A stretch of DNA of 26,401 nucleotides from DAIRUQ01 sp036803245 (GCA_036803245.1 DAIRUQ010000038.1:1-26401), one strand, 5' to 3'. Shown: positions 7,579 to 15,759, counted from the first letter of the stretch. Program-made: numbers and translations. The notes: generated from the letters alone by a model not told the origin.

Positions 7579-9084
7579 GTGAAGGCTACTGAGGTCATCT
7601 ACCTCAATCGTAGAGATAGTGTCGAGACCGTTCGCGAGTTGCTGGCAAGCGCTACGCCCGGAGCCCAGGTGTGGCTGGTGGCGCCGTGGGGTATGCGGCT
7701 GGCGAATGACCTTCTGCGGCTCAAGCTGATTGCGCGGGTGGCTCGCCATGCAGGGCTGGACCTACGGCTGGTATCGGCGCACGCCAATACGCGCGTGCTG
7801 GCGCGTGAGGCGGGCATTCCAACCTATGCCTGGGTGCCCCTGGGCTTGCGCAAGTATCGCCGAAAGCGGCGGGATGATGCACAAGGGCTGGCAGCGCGGG
7901 TGTTGCCGGTGGATAGCCCCCCAGTACGCGGACGCCGCCGACCGAAGCATCTGGGGCTGGGCCAGGCGCTGATCGCGTTGGCGGGAACACTGCTGGTGAT
8001 GGGTCTGGCTGCGGGAGCGCTGTTGCTGTTTATCCCAGAGGCGCAGGTTTCGTTGCATCCCGTGGTGCTGGACGAGGCGGTCACGTTTCGCGTGACGGCC
8101 AACCCGCGCCTGGTGACAACTGACTATGGCCGAGCCATCGTTCCGGCGCGGCGGGTGCAGGTGATCGTCACGGGGCGAACGCAGGTGCCGGCGTCGGGGA
8201 GTGTGGAGCAGCCGGGCGATCGGGCGGCGGGCGAGGTGGTGCTGATCAACCGCACGCAAGAGTCCGTGACCATCCCAAAAGGCACGGTGGTGCGGTCGGC
8301 CTCTGGCCGGGTGGCGCGGTTCTTTACCGTCTCGGATGTGGTTCTGCCGGCCAGGCTGTACGCGCACCAACGGGTGGGCATCGTCGCTATGGAGCCGGGC
8401 CTCTCGAGCAACGTGGGCGCCCTGACCATCACGGTGGTGGAGGGAGAGCTGGCCAACCGCGTGGAGGTGATCAACGACTCGCCCACGTCGGGTGGCACGG
8501 TGCAGCTAGCGCCAGTGGTGATGGCCGACGACTTTAACCGGCTGCGCGATGAGCTGGTTGACCAGCTCGAGGTGCAAGCCTATGAGGAGCTCAAGGCGAT
8601 CGTCGAGGAAGGCGAGTTCATTCCCCCCCAGACGATCGAGGTGCTGGTGATGTCCCAAAAGTGGGATCAGACGATCGGTCAGCAAAGCGAGGTCGTGTCG
8701 GGCGAGATGCGAGTGGTTGCCAATGGGTTGGTCATTGATGGCAACGCCCTGAACGATCTGGCCGGCCGCATGGTGGAGGCGCAGGCTGAAGAGGACTATC
8801 GCCTCATCAAGGATAGCCTGCTGGTGATTCGCTCGCCAGAGGCCGAGTACACCGGCGATGTGTTTGCCTTTGAGGTCGTGGCGCGAGGCAGCCTGGGGCC
8901 GGCCGTCACCGAAGAACAGGTGCAGACCTGGCTGCGCGGCAAGGATCCCGAGGAGGCGATCGAGCTGCTAGCTGATCGGATCGAGCTGGTGGATGAGCCG
9001 CTGATCCGGGTGGTGCCGGGTTGGTGGCACAGGTTGCCGTTGCTTTCTGGGCGCGTCGAGGTGCTGATGACGGTGGCGGGTTGA
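7579..9084 (+). CDS. Bitopic membrane protein with baseplate-J-like outer domain
   Basis: The 501-aa product has three parts. A cytoplasmic alpha/beta domain (1-95) contains VWLVAPWG and LRLVSAHAN. A basic stretch (about 91-123) precedes one transmembrane helix (129-152). A large outer region follows. Residues 215-310 read like the baseplate J/gp47 core: AGEVVLINRT, TIPKGTVVRSASG, VGIVAMEPGLSSNVG, VINDSPTSGGT. No other phage genes are present, so this is probably a domesticated domain used in an envelope protein. Translation starts at GTG 7579 behind a strong GAGGGGGG site. The stop overlaps the ruvX start by one base (TGATG). Placement between an FtsA-like gene and ruvX-mltG suggests a cell-envelope role. 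The biochemical function is unknown. Confidence 0.65.
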   Translation: MKATEVIYLNRRDSVETVRELLASATPGAQVWLVAPWGMRLANDLLRLKLIARVARHAGLDLRLVSAHANTRVLAREAGIPTYAWVPLGLRKYRRKRRDDAQGLAARVLPVDSPPVRGRRRPKHLGLGQALIALAGTLLVMGLAAGALLLFIPEAQVSLHPVVLDEAVTFRVTANPRLVTTDYGRAIVPARRVQVIVTGRTQVPASGSVEQPGDRAAGEVVLINRTQESVTIPKGTVVRSASGRVARFFTVSDVVLPARLYAHQRVGIVAMEPGLSSNVGALTITVVEGELANRVEVINDSPTSGGTVQLAPVVMADDFNRLRDELVDQLEVQAYEELKAIVEEGEFIPPQTIEVLVMSQKWDQTIGQQSEVVSGEMRVVANGLVIDGNALNDLAGRMVEAQAEEDYRLIKDSLLVIRSPEAEYTGDVFAFEVVARGSLGPAVTEEQVQTWLRGKDPEEAIELLADRIELVDEPLIRVVPGWWHRLPLLSGRVEVLMTVAG

Positions 9085-9509
9085 TGCGCTATCTGGCTCT
9101 GGACGTGGGCGATGCGCGGATCGGTGTGGCGGTGAGCGATGCTGGCGCCATACTGGCGCGTCCGTTGGAGGTCATTACCCGCAGCCGGGGCGCAGCCAGT
9201 TTTGAGCGGATCCAGGCGCTAGTGGACGAATACGGTGTGAGCACCATCGTGGTGGGGTGGCCTTTTCTACCCAATGGTTCCGAGGGCGAGCAGGTGCGCT
9301 CGACCGCGGCTTATCTAGATGGCCTGCGCCGGCATGTGGCCGTCCCGATCCTCCGGTACGACGAACGCGATACCACCAACCAGGCTGCTGACCTGGCGCG
9401 CGCCTCGGCCAGATCGCGTCGTCGCCGGGCCAAGCAACTGGATGCCATGGCGGCGGCTGTGATTCTGCAGAGCTTTTTGGACGAGATGGCAGAGGAACAA
9501 GCCTCATGA
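9084..9509 (+). CDS. ruvX: RuvX/YqgF-family nuclease (pre-16S rRNA processing, Holliday-junction resolvase-like)
   Basis: This is an RNase H-fold nuclease, linked in other bacteria to 16S rRNA 5'-end maturation and also called a putative Holliday-junction resolvase. The 141-aa protein has the three acidic sites: D7 in LALDVGDARIGVAVSD, E94 in DERDTT and D120 in QLDAMAAAVILQSFLD. The usual VVGLP-N-DGSEG loop is VVGWPFLPNGSEG, and the usual DERLTT or DERLST is DERDTT, which are mild deviations. A longer frame opens at 9021 inside the previous gene. I chose ATG 9084 because it begins the conserved domain and overlaps the previous stop as TGATG. Its stop overlaps the mltG start (ATGA). The alaS-ruvX-mltG neighbourhood is also known from Bacillus subtilis (alaS-yrrK-yrrL). 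Confidence 0.92.
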   Translation: MRYLALDVGDARIGVAVSDAGAILARPLEVITRSRGAASFERIQALVDEYGVSTIVVGWPFLPNGSEGEQVRSTAAYLDGLRRHVAVPILRYDERDTTNQAADLARASARSRRRRAKQLDAMAAAVILQSFLDEMAEEQAS

Positions 9510-10705
9510 ACGCGGTGGGAACCCGAGTCTTTAGGATTGCGCTGCGTCTGACCACCCTCGTTGTGGGCATCTCGGCGGTGTGCCTGGTGCTGGGCGGCGC
9601 GGGCATCTACCTGTGGTCCAGTGCGGCCAGCGATGCGGCCCCGGTGACCATCTCGTTGACGGCGGACAAGCTGGAAAAGGCGTTCTGGGACGTGTATCTG
9701 CTGCCCAAGCGTGATCTGGTGACGACGCCGGCGGCCCCCCACGATGATACGTCAACCACGTTCGTAATTGAGCAGGGCGAGACGCTCTGGTCGGTGTCGT
9801 TACGGCTAGAATCGGCGGGGCTCATTGCCGACTCGACGGTGTTCCGACGGGTGGTGCAGTCAGAAGGCCTGGACCGCCAGATCGAGGCGGGCGCCTACAC
9901 GCTGCGCCCCAGCATGACGATGCACGAGATCATGCAGGAGCTTCAGGTGGGGCGCGTGCCAGACGTCCTGGTCACCATTCCGGAGGGTTGGCGGCTGGAG
10001 CAGGTGGCCCGCAAGCTCTATCAGGAAGGCGTAATCCGTTCTGAACAGGCTTTCATCGACGAGGCGCGACGGCCTCGCAGCGGCTATGCGGCCCTGCATG
10101 GCATGCCGGCGTCTCCGCGCGGCGGCATGGAAGGATACCTCTATCCCGAGACGTACCGGTTCGATACGGGCAGCCTACCAGGCGACGTGGTGGACCGGAT
10201 GGTGTCGGTGCTGGCGTCCGAGATTAGCTCGGCGATGGTGGACCAGGCAATCCGGGCGGATCTCACCATGTACCAGGTGATCACGCTGGCGTCCATCGTT
10301 GAGCGCGAGGCCATCGTGGATCACGAGCGCGAGCTGATCGCCAGCGTGTACCTTAACCGCATCAAGGAGGGCATGCCGCTGCAGGCCGACCCGACGGTTC
10401 AGTATGGCAAGGGCTGCCAGGAAGGCTCTGACGGTGAGCTGGTCTGCTGGGAGCCACTCACCCAGGAAGAGTATGTCAGCGCCGTTTCGGACTATAACAC
10501 GTACCTGCATGACGGGTTCCCGCCGGGTCCGATCTGCAGCCCGCGTATCGCGTCCATTTTGGCCGTGCTAGAGCCGGCCGACACCGACTACCTGTTCTTC
10601 CGTACCAAGAATGATGGTTCGGGCGAGCACGTGTTCGCGCGGACCTATGAGGAGCATCTGCGCTATGGCGAGATCTATGGCGGCATCGGGCCGTCGGGTG
10701 AGTGA
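9506..10705 (+). CDS. mltG: Endolytic murein transglycosylase MltG
   Basis: MltG cuts nascent glycan strands in peptidoglycan and acts as a chain-length terminase at the outer face of the membrane. The 399-aa protein begins with a positively charged N-terminus and one transmembrane helix (about 11-38). A LysM-like region follows (FVIEQGETLWSVSLRL, 86-101, to about 150), then the YceG catalytic domain. Visible landmarks are EGYLYPETY (209-217), LASIVERE with the predicted catalytic Glu266, SVYLNRI...MPLQADPTVQYG (280-301), and the late YNTYLHDGFPPGPICSP (330-346). It overlaps ruvX by 4 nt and is followed after 25 nt by the PHP gene. The length and motifs are normal, so the call is secure. Confidence 0.95.
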   Translation: MNAVGTRVFRIALRLTTLVVGISAVCLVLGGAGIYLWSSAASDAAPVTISLTADKLEKAFWDVYLLPKRDLVTTPAAPHDDTSTTFVIEQGETLWSVSLRLESAGLIADSTVFRRVVQSEGLDRQIEAGAYTLRPSMTMHEIMQELQVGRVPDVLVTIPEGWRLEQVARKLYQEGVIRSEQAFIDEARRPRSGYAALHGMPASPRGGMEGYLYPETYRFDTGSLPGDVVDRMVSVLASEISSAMVDQAIRADLTMYQVITLASIVEREAIVDHERELIASVYLNRIKEGMPLQADPTVQYGKGCQEGSDGELVCWEPLTQEEYVSAVSDYNTYLHDGFPPGPICSPRIASILAVLEPADTDYLFFRTKNDGSGEHVFARTYEEHLRYGEIYGGIGPSGE

Positions 10706-10716
10706 GCGCAATGCCT

Positions 10717-10723
10717 GAGGAGG
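10717..10723 (+). promoter_or_regulatory. Ribosome binding site selecting a TTG start
   Basis: GAGGAGG lies 7 nt ahead of TTG 10731. No ATG or GTG is suitably placed, and the conserved PHP domain begins at the third residue, so the TTG start is well supported. Confidence 0.75.
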
Positions 10724-10730
10724 CTACGTC

Positions 10731-11534
10731 TTGTTGATCGACCTGCACGTGCACACGCGACGCTACTCGGCCTGCGGCCATGCCGACCCGGAAGAGATGG
10801 CGGCAGCCGCGGAGGCATACGGCCTGGATGCCATGGTCATCACCGAGCATCACGTTCGCTGGTCAGAGGACGAGCTTGTTGATCTGCAGGGTGCCTTTCC
10901 CCGGGTGAGGCTCTTTGCCGGGGTCGAGATCACCACCGAGCGTTCGGGTGACTTGCTGGTCATCGGGGCGAGTGGGCGAGACTGGTTTCGCCCCAGGATG
11001 CCGGCCGAGGATGTGGTAGCCGAGGCGCATGCCCGCGGTGGCGTCGTCATCGCGGCGCATCCGTTCCGGCCTGGCTACCCAGGATACGGGCTGGACTGGC
11101 TGGATCTAGACGCCATCGAGGTGCATAGCAAGCACATGCACTATGGGGCTCATGAGGCGGCCGTGGACCTCGCCCAGCGGCGCGGCCTGCGCATGGTAGC
11201 CACCTCGGACGCGCACACCACCGATATGGTGGGCCTCTATGCCCTGCGCCTGGAGGCCCCGGCCTCCTCAGAGGAAGAGCTGGCCGACATGATCCGAGCC
11301 GGCGCCTATAGCATGGAGGCCGACCCGTCGCGTCTGGAGGCCCTGAACCGTGAGCGCCAATCGCTGTGGCATGAGGCGGCAGCGATGATTCGGGCCGGAG
11401 CGGATGATGACGAGGTGGTCGCCAGCGTGCCAGGCGTCAGCTATACCGAGGCGCGCCACTTGCGAGCCGGACAGCGCGTGGGCTGGCCTGAGGTGGCCGC
11501 GTTCGAGCCTGCCGGCCCCTTTCGGAGGGGTTGA
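10731..11534 (+). CDS. PHP-domain metal-dependent phosphoesterase
   Basis: This 267-aa cytoplasmic protein belongs to the polymerase-and-histidinol-phosphatase superfamily, which uses a cluster of two or three metals to cleave phosphoesters. The likely ligands are H6 and H8 in DLHVHT, E39/H40 in ITEHH, E66 in GVEIT, H110 in AAHPFRPGY, H132 in EVHSKH, and D160 and H162 in SDAH. Residues 200-267 form a helical tail outside the core domain. The protein initiates at TTG 10731, set by the GAGGAGG upstream. It is the last gene of the alaS run, and a strong hairpin follows at 11576. The substrate cannot be told from the sequence; nucleotide-phosphate and histidinol-phosphate activities are both known in the family. 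Confidence 0.85.
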   Translation: MLIDLHVHTRRYSACGHADPEEMAAAAEAYGLDAMVITEHHVRWSEDELVDLQGAFPRVRLFAGVEITTERSGDLLVIGASGRDWFRPRMPAEDVVAEAHARGGVVIAAHPFRPGYPGYGLDWLDLDAIEVHSKHMHYGAHEAAVDLAQRRGLRMVATSDAHTTDMVGLYALRLEAPASSEEELADMIRAGAYSMEADPSRLEALNRERQSLWHEAAAMIRAGADDDEVVASVPGVSYTEARHLRAGQRVGWPEVAAFEPAGPFRRG

Positions 11535-11575
11535 TCCGCCTAGGGAGTCATTGGGTGGCTTCTTGACACGATGCC

Positions 11576-11608
11576 AAGCCGCTGGACCACGTGTGGGTCC
11601 GGCGGCTT
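11576..11608 (+). terminator. Strong hairpin ending the alaS-PHP gene run
   Basis: A 13-bp stem with a single G-T wobble (11576-11588 with 11596-11608) and a 7-nt loop starts 41 nt after the PHP stop. A true T run is missing (CACTTGAC follows), so termination may be partial. The hairpin ends 3 nt before the next -35 box, so it could also affect the ATPase promoter. Confidence 0.55.
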
Positions 11609-11611
11609 CAC

Positions 11612-11639
11612 TTGACAATCATTATCGGCTATATATAGT
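11612..11639 (+). promoter_or_regulatory. Promoter of the P-type ATPase gene
   Basis: TTGACA (11612-11617) is followed by a 16-bp spacer and TATAGT (11634-11639). The predicted start of transcription is near 11646, which leaves a 5' leader of about 230 nt before the gene. Confidence 0.75.
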
Positions 11640-11645
11640 ATCTGA

Positions 11646-11877
11646 TGGTCAGCGTGGCGCCATCAACGCCATGCTGTGACGTTGGGCTGCCCCAACGCCG
11701 GACAAGCCGGCGTGAGGGGGGCGCTCATGGCCGGTTCGGGTCCGGGTGTGCTTTCGCTCTGTGAACGCCCGTGCGGATCCCGCACCGCAACTCGTCAGCC
11801 AGCTACTGTGCCGCCAGCCGGGGTGGCGACCGAGTCGACTGCCTGTTGCCGATGTGGAGACGCACGAGGAGGCGCGT
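11646..11877 (+). promoter_or_regulatory. Long structured 5' leader of the cation ATPase
   Basis: The leader contains at least four local hairpins: 11651-11659 with 11667-11675 (9 bp, one G-T), 11680-11686 with 11691-11697 (7 bp), 11696-11701 with 11707-11712 (6 bp, sharing bases 11696-11697 with the second hairpin, so these two compete), and 11771-11776 with 11780-11785 (6 bp). Frames open through it (from 11676 and 11746) but have no ribosome site or recognisable protein. A regulatory RNA role is an inference. I could not match it confidently to a known riboswitch class. Confidence 0.4.
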
Positions 11878-14631
11878 ATGAAAGAGCGTATTTGGCATGC
11901 TCTGAAGGTGGACGAGACCTTTGAGGCGCTTGGGAGCGGCCCAAAGGGACTGACCGGTGATGAGGCGCGTGTTCGCCTTGCCAGCCACGGACCCAATGTC
12001 ATCGCCGATGAAGCTGGCCCCAGCCCCTGGGCCATCATCAAGGCACAGATCCTCAACCCTCTTGTTGCGATTCTGGCAGTCGCAGCCATCGTCTCCCTCG
12101 CCATCGGGCACCACGCGGACGCCATCGTGATTGGCGTAGTGGTGCTGGTCAACACCGTCATCGGCTTCTCTCAAGAGTACAAGGCCGAGCACGCCATCGA
12201 GCAGCTCAGGTCGAGGGCGGCGCCCAAGGCCCGGGTGCTGCGCCGGCCGGGGCAGTCTGATGAGGCGGTGGAGGTTGAGGTCGAGACGGCTAACCTGGTG
12301 CCCGGCGACTTGCTCGCGCTAGAAGCCGGCGACAAGGTGCCGGCCGACGCCCGGCTGACCTTTGCCAGCAACCTCGAAGTGGACGAGTCGATGCTGACGG
12401 GCGAGTCCACGACGGTCACCAAGCAGCTCGACCCGGTGTCGGAAAAGGCGGGCGTGGGCGATCGCTCCAACCTGGTGTATGCCGGCACCGCCGTGACGCG
12501 TGGCCGGGCGCGGGCGGTGGTGTATGGCACCGGCGCGAACACTGAGGTCGGCAAGATCGCGACCCTTCTCCAGGAGACCGAAAAGGCGCATGGCCCCCTG
12601 CAGGAGCAGCTCGCCGCGTTGGGCAAGATGCTGGGCATTCTGGCCATCGTCTGGAGCGCGCTGACGTTTGGGGTTGGCGTGCTGCGCGGGTTTGGCGTCG
12701 CCAACATGCTGGGAATCGCCCTGGCCTCGGCCGTGTCGGCAATCCCCGAGGGGCTGCCAGCCGTGATGACGGTGACCCTGGCTGTAGGCGTGAACCGGAT
12801 GGCCAAGCGTAACGCCATCATCCGCCGCTTGATGGCGGTGGACACGCTGGGCGCCGCCACGGTGATCTGCACGGACAAGACTGGCACGCTGACCACCAAC
12901 GAGATGACGGTTCAGGCGCTTCGCTTCTGTGGGCGAGAGGTGGAGGTCTCGGGGGCGGGCTATGCCGTCGAGGGCGGCTTTAGCGAGGACGGTGAGGCGG
13001 TAGAGCCGTCTGCCGACGAGCAGCTAGCTTTGGCGCTGCAGATCGGGACGCTCTGTAACAATGCCAGCTTGGTGACGGATGAGCATTCTGGCGGTGCCCA
13101 GGGCGTGCGGGGCGATCCCACCGAGGGCGCTCTGATCGTCGCCGCCGCCAAGGCCGGGCTTGACAAGGTTCAGCTCGATGCAGAGCACCCGCGTGTGGAC
13201 GAGATCCCCTTTGAATCCAGCAGCGGGTATATGGCCACGTTCCACCGGCAGAACGGTGACGCGGCCCGCGTGTACGTCAAGGGGGCCCCCGAGCGCGTCG
13301 TGGATCGGTGTACATCGGTGTCCATCAACGGCGACATCAGGCCGCTGGATGACGAGCTCCGGCAAAAGATCGCGGCCGCCAACGAGGAGCTGGCGGGGCA
13401 GGCCATGCGGGTCTTGGCGCTGGCGTACCGCGAGCTGGCCGATGACGCCGAGCTCGACCAAGCCAAGCAGGATCTGGACAAGGGGCAGGGCGATCTGGTC
13501 TTTGTGGCGCTGGCCGGCATGATGGATCCGCCGCGTCCCGAGGCGGCGACGGCTGTGAGCGACTGCCGCCGCGCCGGCATACGCGTGGTGATGGCGACGG
13601 GCGACCACCGGGCGACGGGCGAGGCTATTGCCCGCGAGATCGGCATCGCTGGGCCAGACGACCTGGTGGTCACTGGCGCCGAGCTGGAAGAGAGGTCCGA
13701 CGAGGCTCTCGACCAGATGGTTGGGCGGGTGGCGGTGTTTGCGCGCGTCTCGCCCGAGCACAAGCATCGCATCGTTGGCTCGTTGCGGCGTCGAGGACAC
13801 GTCGTCGCGATGACCGGCGATGGTATCAACGATGCCCCGGCCCTGCGCTTGGCAGAGATCGGCGTCTCCATGGGCATCACCGGTACCGATGTGACCAAAG
13901 AGTCGGCGGACATGGTGCTGACCGACGACAACTTTGCCAGCATCGTGCACGCCGTTGAGGAGGGGCGAACCGTCTTTGCCAACGTGCGCAAGGTGGTCAA
14001 GTTCCTGATCGCCACCAACGTGGGTGAGATGCTTACCATCCTGGCGTCCCTGTTGATCGTGCCCAACGGCGTGATGATCCTTACGCCGGTGCAGATCTTG
14101 TGGGTGAACTTGGTGACTGACGGCATCCTGGATATCACCCTGGCCATGGAGCCGGGTGAGGCGGGGGTGATGGACGACCCGCCGCGGGATCGACACGCCA
14201 GGATCATCAACAACGAGATACTGCGCGGCGTGGTGCTGGTAGCACTCTTTATGGCGGCCGGCACGCTGGTGCCCTTCTTGGCCAACCTCAGTGCTCGCGG
14301 AGTGGCCTATGCGCAGACGATGGCGTTCACCACGCTGGCTATGTTTCAGGTGTTCAACTCGCTGAACTGCCGTTCGCGCACGCGGTCGATCTTCCAGATG
14401 CCGGTGCTTTCGAACCCTTGGCTCCTTGGGGCGATCATCGTATCGGTGCTCTTGCAGATCGCGGCCAACCGGCTGCCGTTCCTGCAGCAGGTCTTTCATA
14501 CCGAATCGCTGGCCCTACAGGACTGGCTGATCGTCGTCGCTATCGCTGCGACGGTAGTGGTGGCGGACGAGATCCGCAAGGTGTTCTCCCGCAAAAAGGC
14601 AGCGGCTCGGGCCGAGGCAGCCAAGGCCTAA
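11878..14631 (+). CDS. P2A-type calcium/cation-transporting ATPase
   Basis: This integral membrane pump probably exports Ca2+ (possibly Mn2+) at the cost of ATP. The 917-aa protein has the N-terminal cation-ATPase domain, the actuator-domain TGES (174-177), the phosphorylation site D333 in DKTGTLT, the nucleotide-binding KGAPERV, the MMDPPRPEA hinge, and TGDGINDAP beginning at T646. Ion-site residues of the SERCA type are present: IPEGLP in M4 (E291), NVGE in M5 (N714, E717), and WVNLVTD in M6 (N744, T747, D748). This favours Ca2+-type over heavy-metal or H+ pumps. The frame is open from 11746, but ATG 11878 has a GAGGAGG site 5 nt ahead and begins the conserved domain. The gene is monocistronic between its own promoter and a bidirectional terminator. 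Confidence 0.93.
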   Translation: MKERIWHALKVDETFEALGSGPKGLTGDEARVRLASHGPNVIADEAGPSPWAIIKAQILNPLVAILAVAAIVSLAIGHHADAIVIGVVVLVNTVIGFSQEYKAEHAIEQLRSRAAPKARVLRRPGQSDEAVEVEVETANLVPGDLLALEAGDKVPADARLTFASNLEVDESMLTGESTTVTKQLDPVSEKAGVGDRSNLVYAGTAVTRGRARAVVYGTGANTEVGKIATLLQETEKAHGPLQEQLAALGKMLGILAIVWSALTFGVGVLRGFGVANMLGIALASAVSAIPEGLPAVMTVTLAVGVNRMAKRNAIIRRLMAVDTLGAATVICTDKTGTLTTNEMTVQALRFCGREVEVSGAGYAVEGGFSEDGEAVEPSADEQLALALQIGTLCNNASLVTDEHSGGAQGVRGDPTEGALIVAAAKAGLDKVQLDAEHPRVDEIPFESSSGYMATFHRQNGDAARVYVKGAPERVVDRCTSVSINGDIRPLDDELRQKIAAANEELAGQAMRVLALAYRELADDAELDQAKQDLDKGQGDLVFVALAGMMDPPRPEAATAVSDCRRAGIRVVMATGDHRATGEAIAREIGIAGPDDLVVTGAELEERSDEALDQMVGRVAVFARVSPEHKHRIVGSLRRRGHVVAMTGDGINDAPALRLAEIGVSMGITGTDVTKESADMVLTDDNFASIVHAVEEGRTVFANVRKVVKFLIATNVGEMLTILASLLIVPNGVMILTPVQILWVNLVTDGILDITLAMEPGEAGVMDDPPRDRHARIINNEILRGVVLVALFMAAGTLVPFLANLSARGVAYAQTMAFTTLAMFQVFNSLNCRSRTRSIFQMPVLSNPWLLGAIIVSVLLQIAANRLPFLQQVFHTESLALQDWLIVVAIAATVVVADEIRKVFSRKKAAARAEAAKA

Positions 14632-14657
14632 TCGAGAGCTTTTCGTCCGTAACGCAA

Positions 14658-14685
14658 AAGAGGGGGCAGATACCTGCCCCCTCTT
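14658..14685. terminator. Bidirectional intrinsic terminator
   Basis: A perfect 12-bp stem (14658-14669 with 14674-14685) with an ATAC loop is flanked by CTTT on the right and by AAAA (TTTT on the other strand) on the left. It lies between the convergent ATPase and YhaM-like genes and can serve both. Confidence 0.88.
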
Positions 14686-14723
14686 GCCTTTCACTCCAGA
14701 GACGCCGGCGGAGCGGCTCGACG

Positions 14724-15674
14724 CTAGCTGTCTGCCTCACCTTGGTACAGGCGGGTCTCGTGCATGGTCGAGTACTCGGAAAAGTCGCCGCTTCCGTCGC
14801 TGCGGGCATAGGCGTCGAGGGCGCCGCGTGCGTCGCCATCGAGCTTGTCGGCGCTATGTAGCACCATCGCCTCAAGGGTTTGCGGCACCACTGGCGAGCC
14901 GTATTCCAGGCGGCCATGGTGGGCCAGCAGCGCGTGCAGCAGGCGGAGGGCCACGTCCGGCGAAAAGCCGTCGATCTCGCGGATGCGTTGCTCCACATAG
15001 GCAGCGCTCATGTAGACGTGCGACAGCAGCGCTCCCCGTGGGGTCATCTGAAAGCTGATTGGGTCATACGACCAGATCTTGCCCAGATCGTGCAGCAGCC
15101 CCGCTGTGACGACCAGATCACGGTCGAGCTCGGGATAGACGCTGCCGGCCGACTCGATGATGCGCACCACGCTGAGGGTATGCTCCAGCAGGCCTCCTAC
15201 GCAGGCGTGGTGGTAGGTCTTGGCGGCCGGAGCCTGCTCATAGGCGCTCCGCAGCTCGGCGTCATCATCAAAGATGGCGGTGAGCAGCGCGCTGAGGTCT
15301 GGGTTCTCGATGCTGGCCAGCAGCGCCTCAAACTCGTCCAGCATGTCAGCCATGGGGCGTCGCGCCATCGGTAGGAACTCCTCGAGGGCGTCGAGCTGGG
15401 CGGGGCCCAGCCGATCGATCCTTACTTGAAGCTGGTCGCGGTAGTCCTCCACTCTCCCCCACACGATGACGCCCTGGCCCTCGTCCAGGCTGTCGGCAAC
15501 GGTGGGATTGGCGTCAAACTGGATGCCCGGCACCAACCCGGTGCGATCCGCGAGGTTGACGCGCAGGTAGGGGCTGCCGTTGCGGCTGGTCGCCAGCTGC
15601 TTGCTACGAAGGAGAAAGGTTTGCCCCTGCAGGTCTTGGCCGATACGGAGACTCTCGACGGGAATGCGCGCCAT
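14724..15674 (-). CDS. YhaM-like OB-fold/HD-domain 3'-5' exoribonuclease
   Basis: The 316-aa protein combines an N-terminal OB fold (about 10-92, with LRVNLADRTG and GVIVWGRVEDYRDQLQVRI) and a C-terminal HD metal phosphohydrolase domain. HD landmarks are H165 in LLEHTL, H195-D196 in LLHDLGK, H219 in SHV, H252-H253 in AHHG and D276 in HSADKLDG. This architecture and length match Bacillus YhaM, a metal-dependent 3'-5' exonuclease acting on RNA and single-stranded DNA. The ATG at 15674 has an AGGAG site 8 nt upstream and a promoter at 15723-15751. A dnaK-like or other partner is not present. The gene stands alone, divergent from the DUF457-like gene and convergent with the ATPase. Confidence 0.85.
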   Translation of the reverse strand: MARIPVESLRIGQDLQGQTFLLRSKQLATSRNGSPYLRVNLADRTGLVPGIQFDANPTVADSLDEGQGVIVWGRVEDYRDQLQVRIDRLGPAQLDALEEFLPMARRPMADMLDEFEALLASIENPDLSALLTAIFDDDAELRSAYEQAPAAKTYHHACVGGLLEHTLSVVRIIESAGSVYPELDRDLVVTAGLLHDLGKIWSYDPISFQMTPRGALLSHVYMSAAYVEQRIREIDGFSPDVALRLLHALLAHHGRLEYGSPVVPQTLEAMVLHSADKLDGDARGALDAYARSDGSGDFSEYSTMHETRLYQGEADS

Positions 15675-15722
15675 GGCGCATGCTCCTATTCTAGGATCGA
15701 ATCCTATGGGTAGATAACAGTG

Positions 15723-15751
15723 ATTATAGCATGGGCCTGCGACAGCCCCAA
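15723..15751 (-). promoter_or_regulatory. Promoter of the YhaM-like gene
   Basis: On the minus strand a perfect -10 TATAAT (complement of 15723-15728) is preceded by a 17-bp spacer and a partial -35 TTGGGG (complement of 15746-15751). The distance to the start codon is about 40 nt. Confidence 0.65.
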
Positions 15752-15759
15752 GGTCGGGC

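Noticed and set aside
8200..8510. Prophage or contractile tail system based on the baseplate-J-like domain
   Set aside because: No other tail, capsid, integrase or lysis genes are in the window, and the gene is embedded in a housekeeping operon.
11563..11568. Second TTGACA upstream of the ATPase
   Set aside because: No -10-like sequence lies 15-19 bp downstream, and it precedes the terminator hairpin.
13024..14499. Long minus-strand open frame (491 codons) opposite the ATPase gene
   Set aside because: It is a high-GC shadow of the ATPase codons: low-complexity His/Arg/Gln-rich translation, no ribosome site, no recognisable domain.
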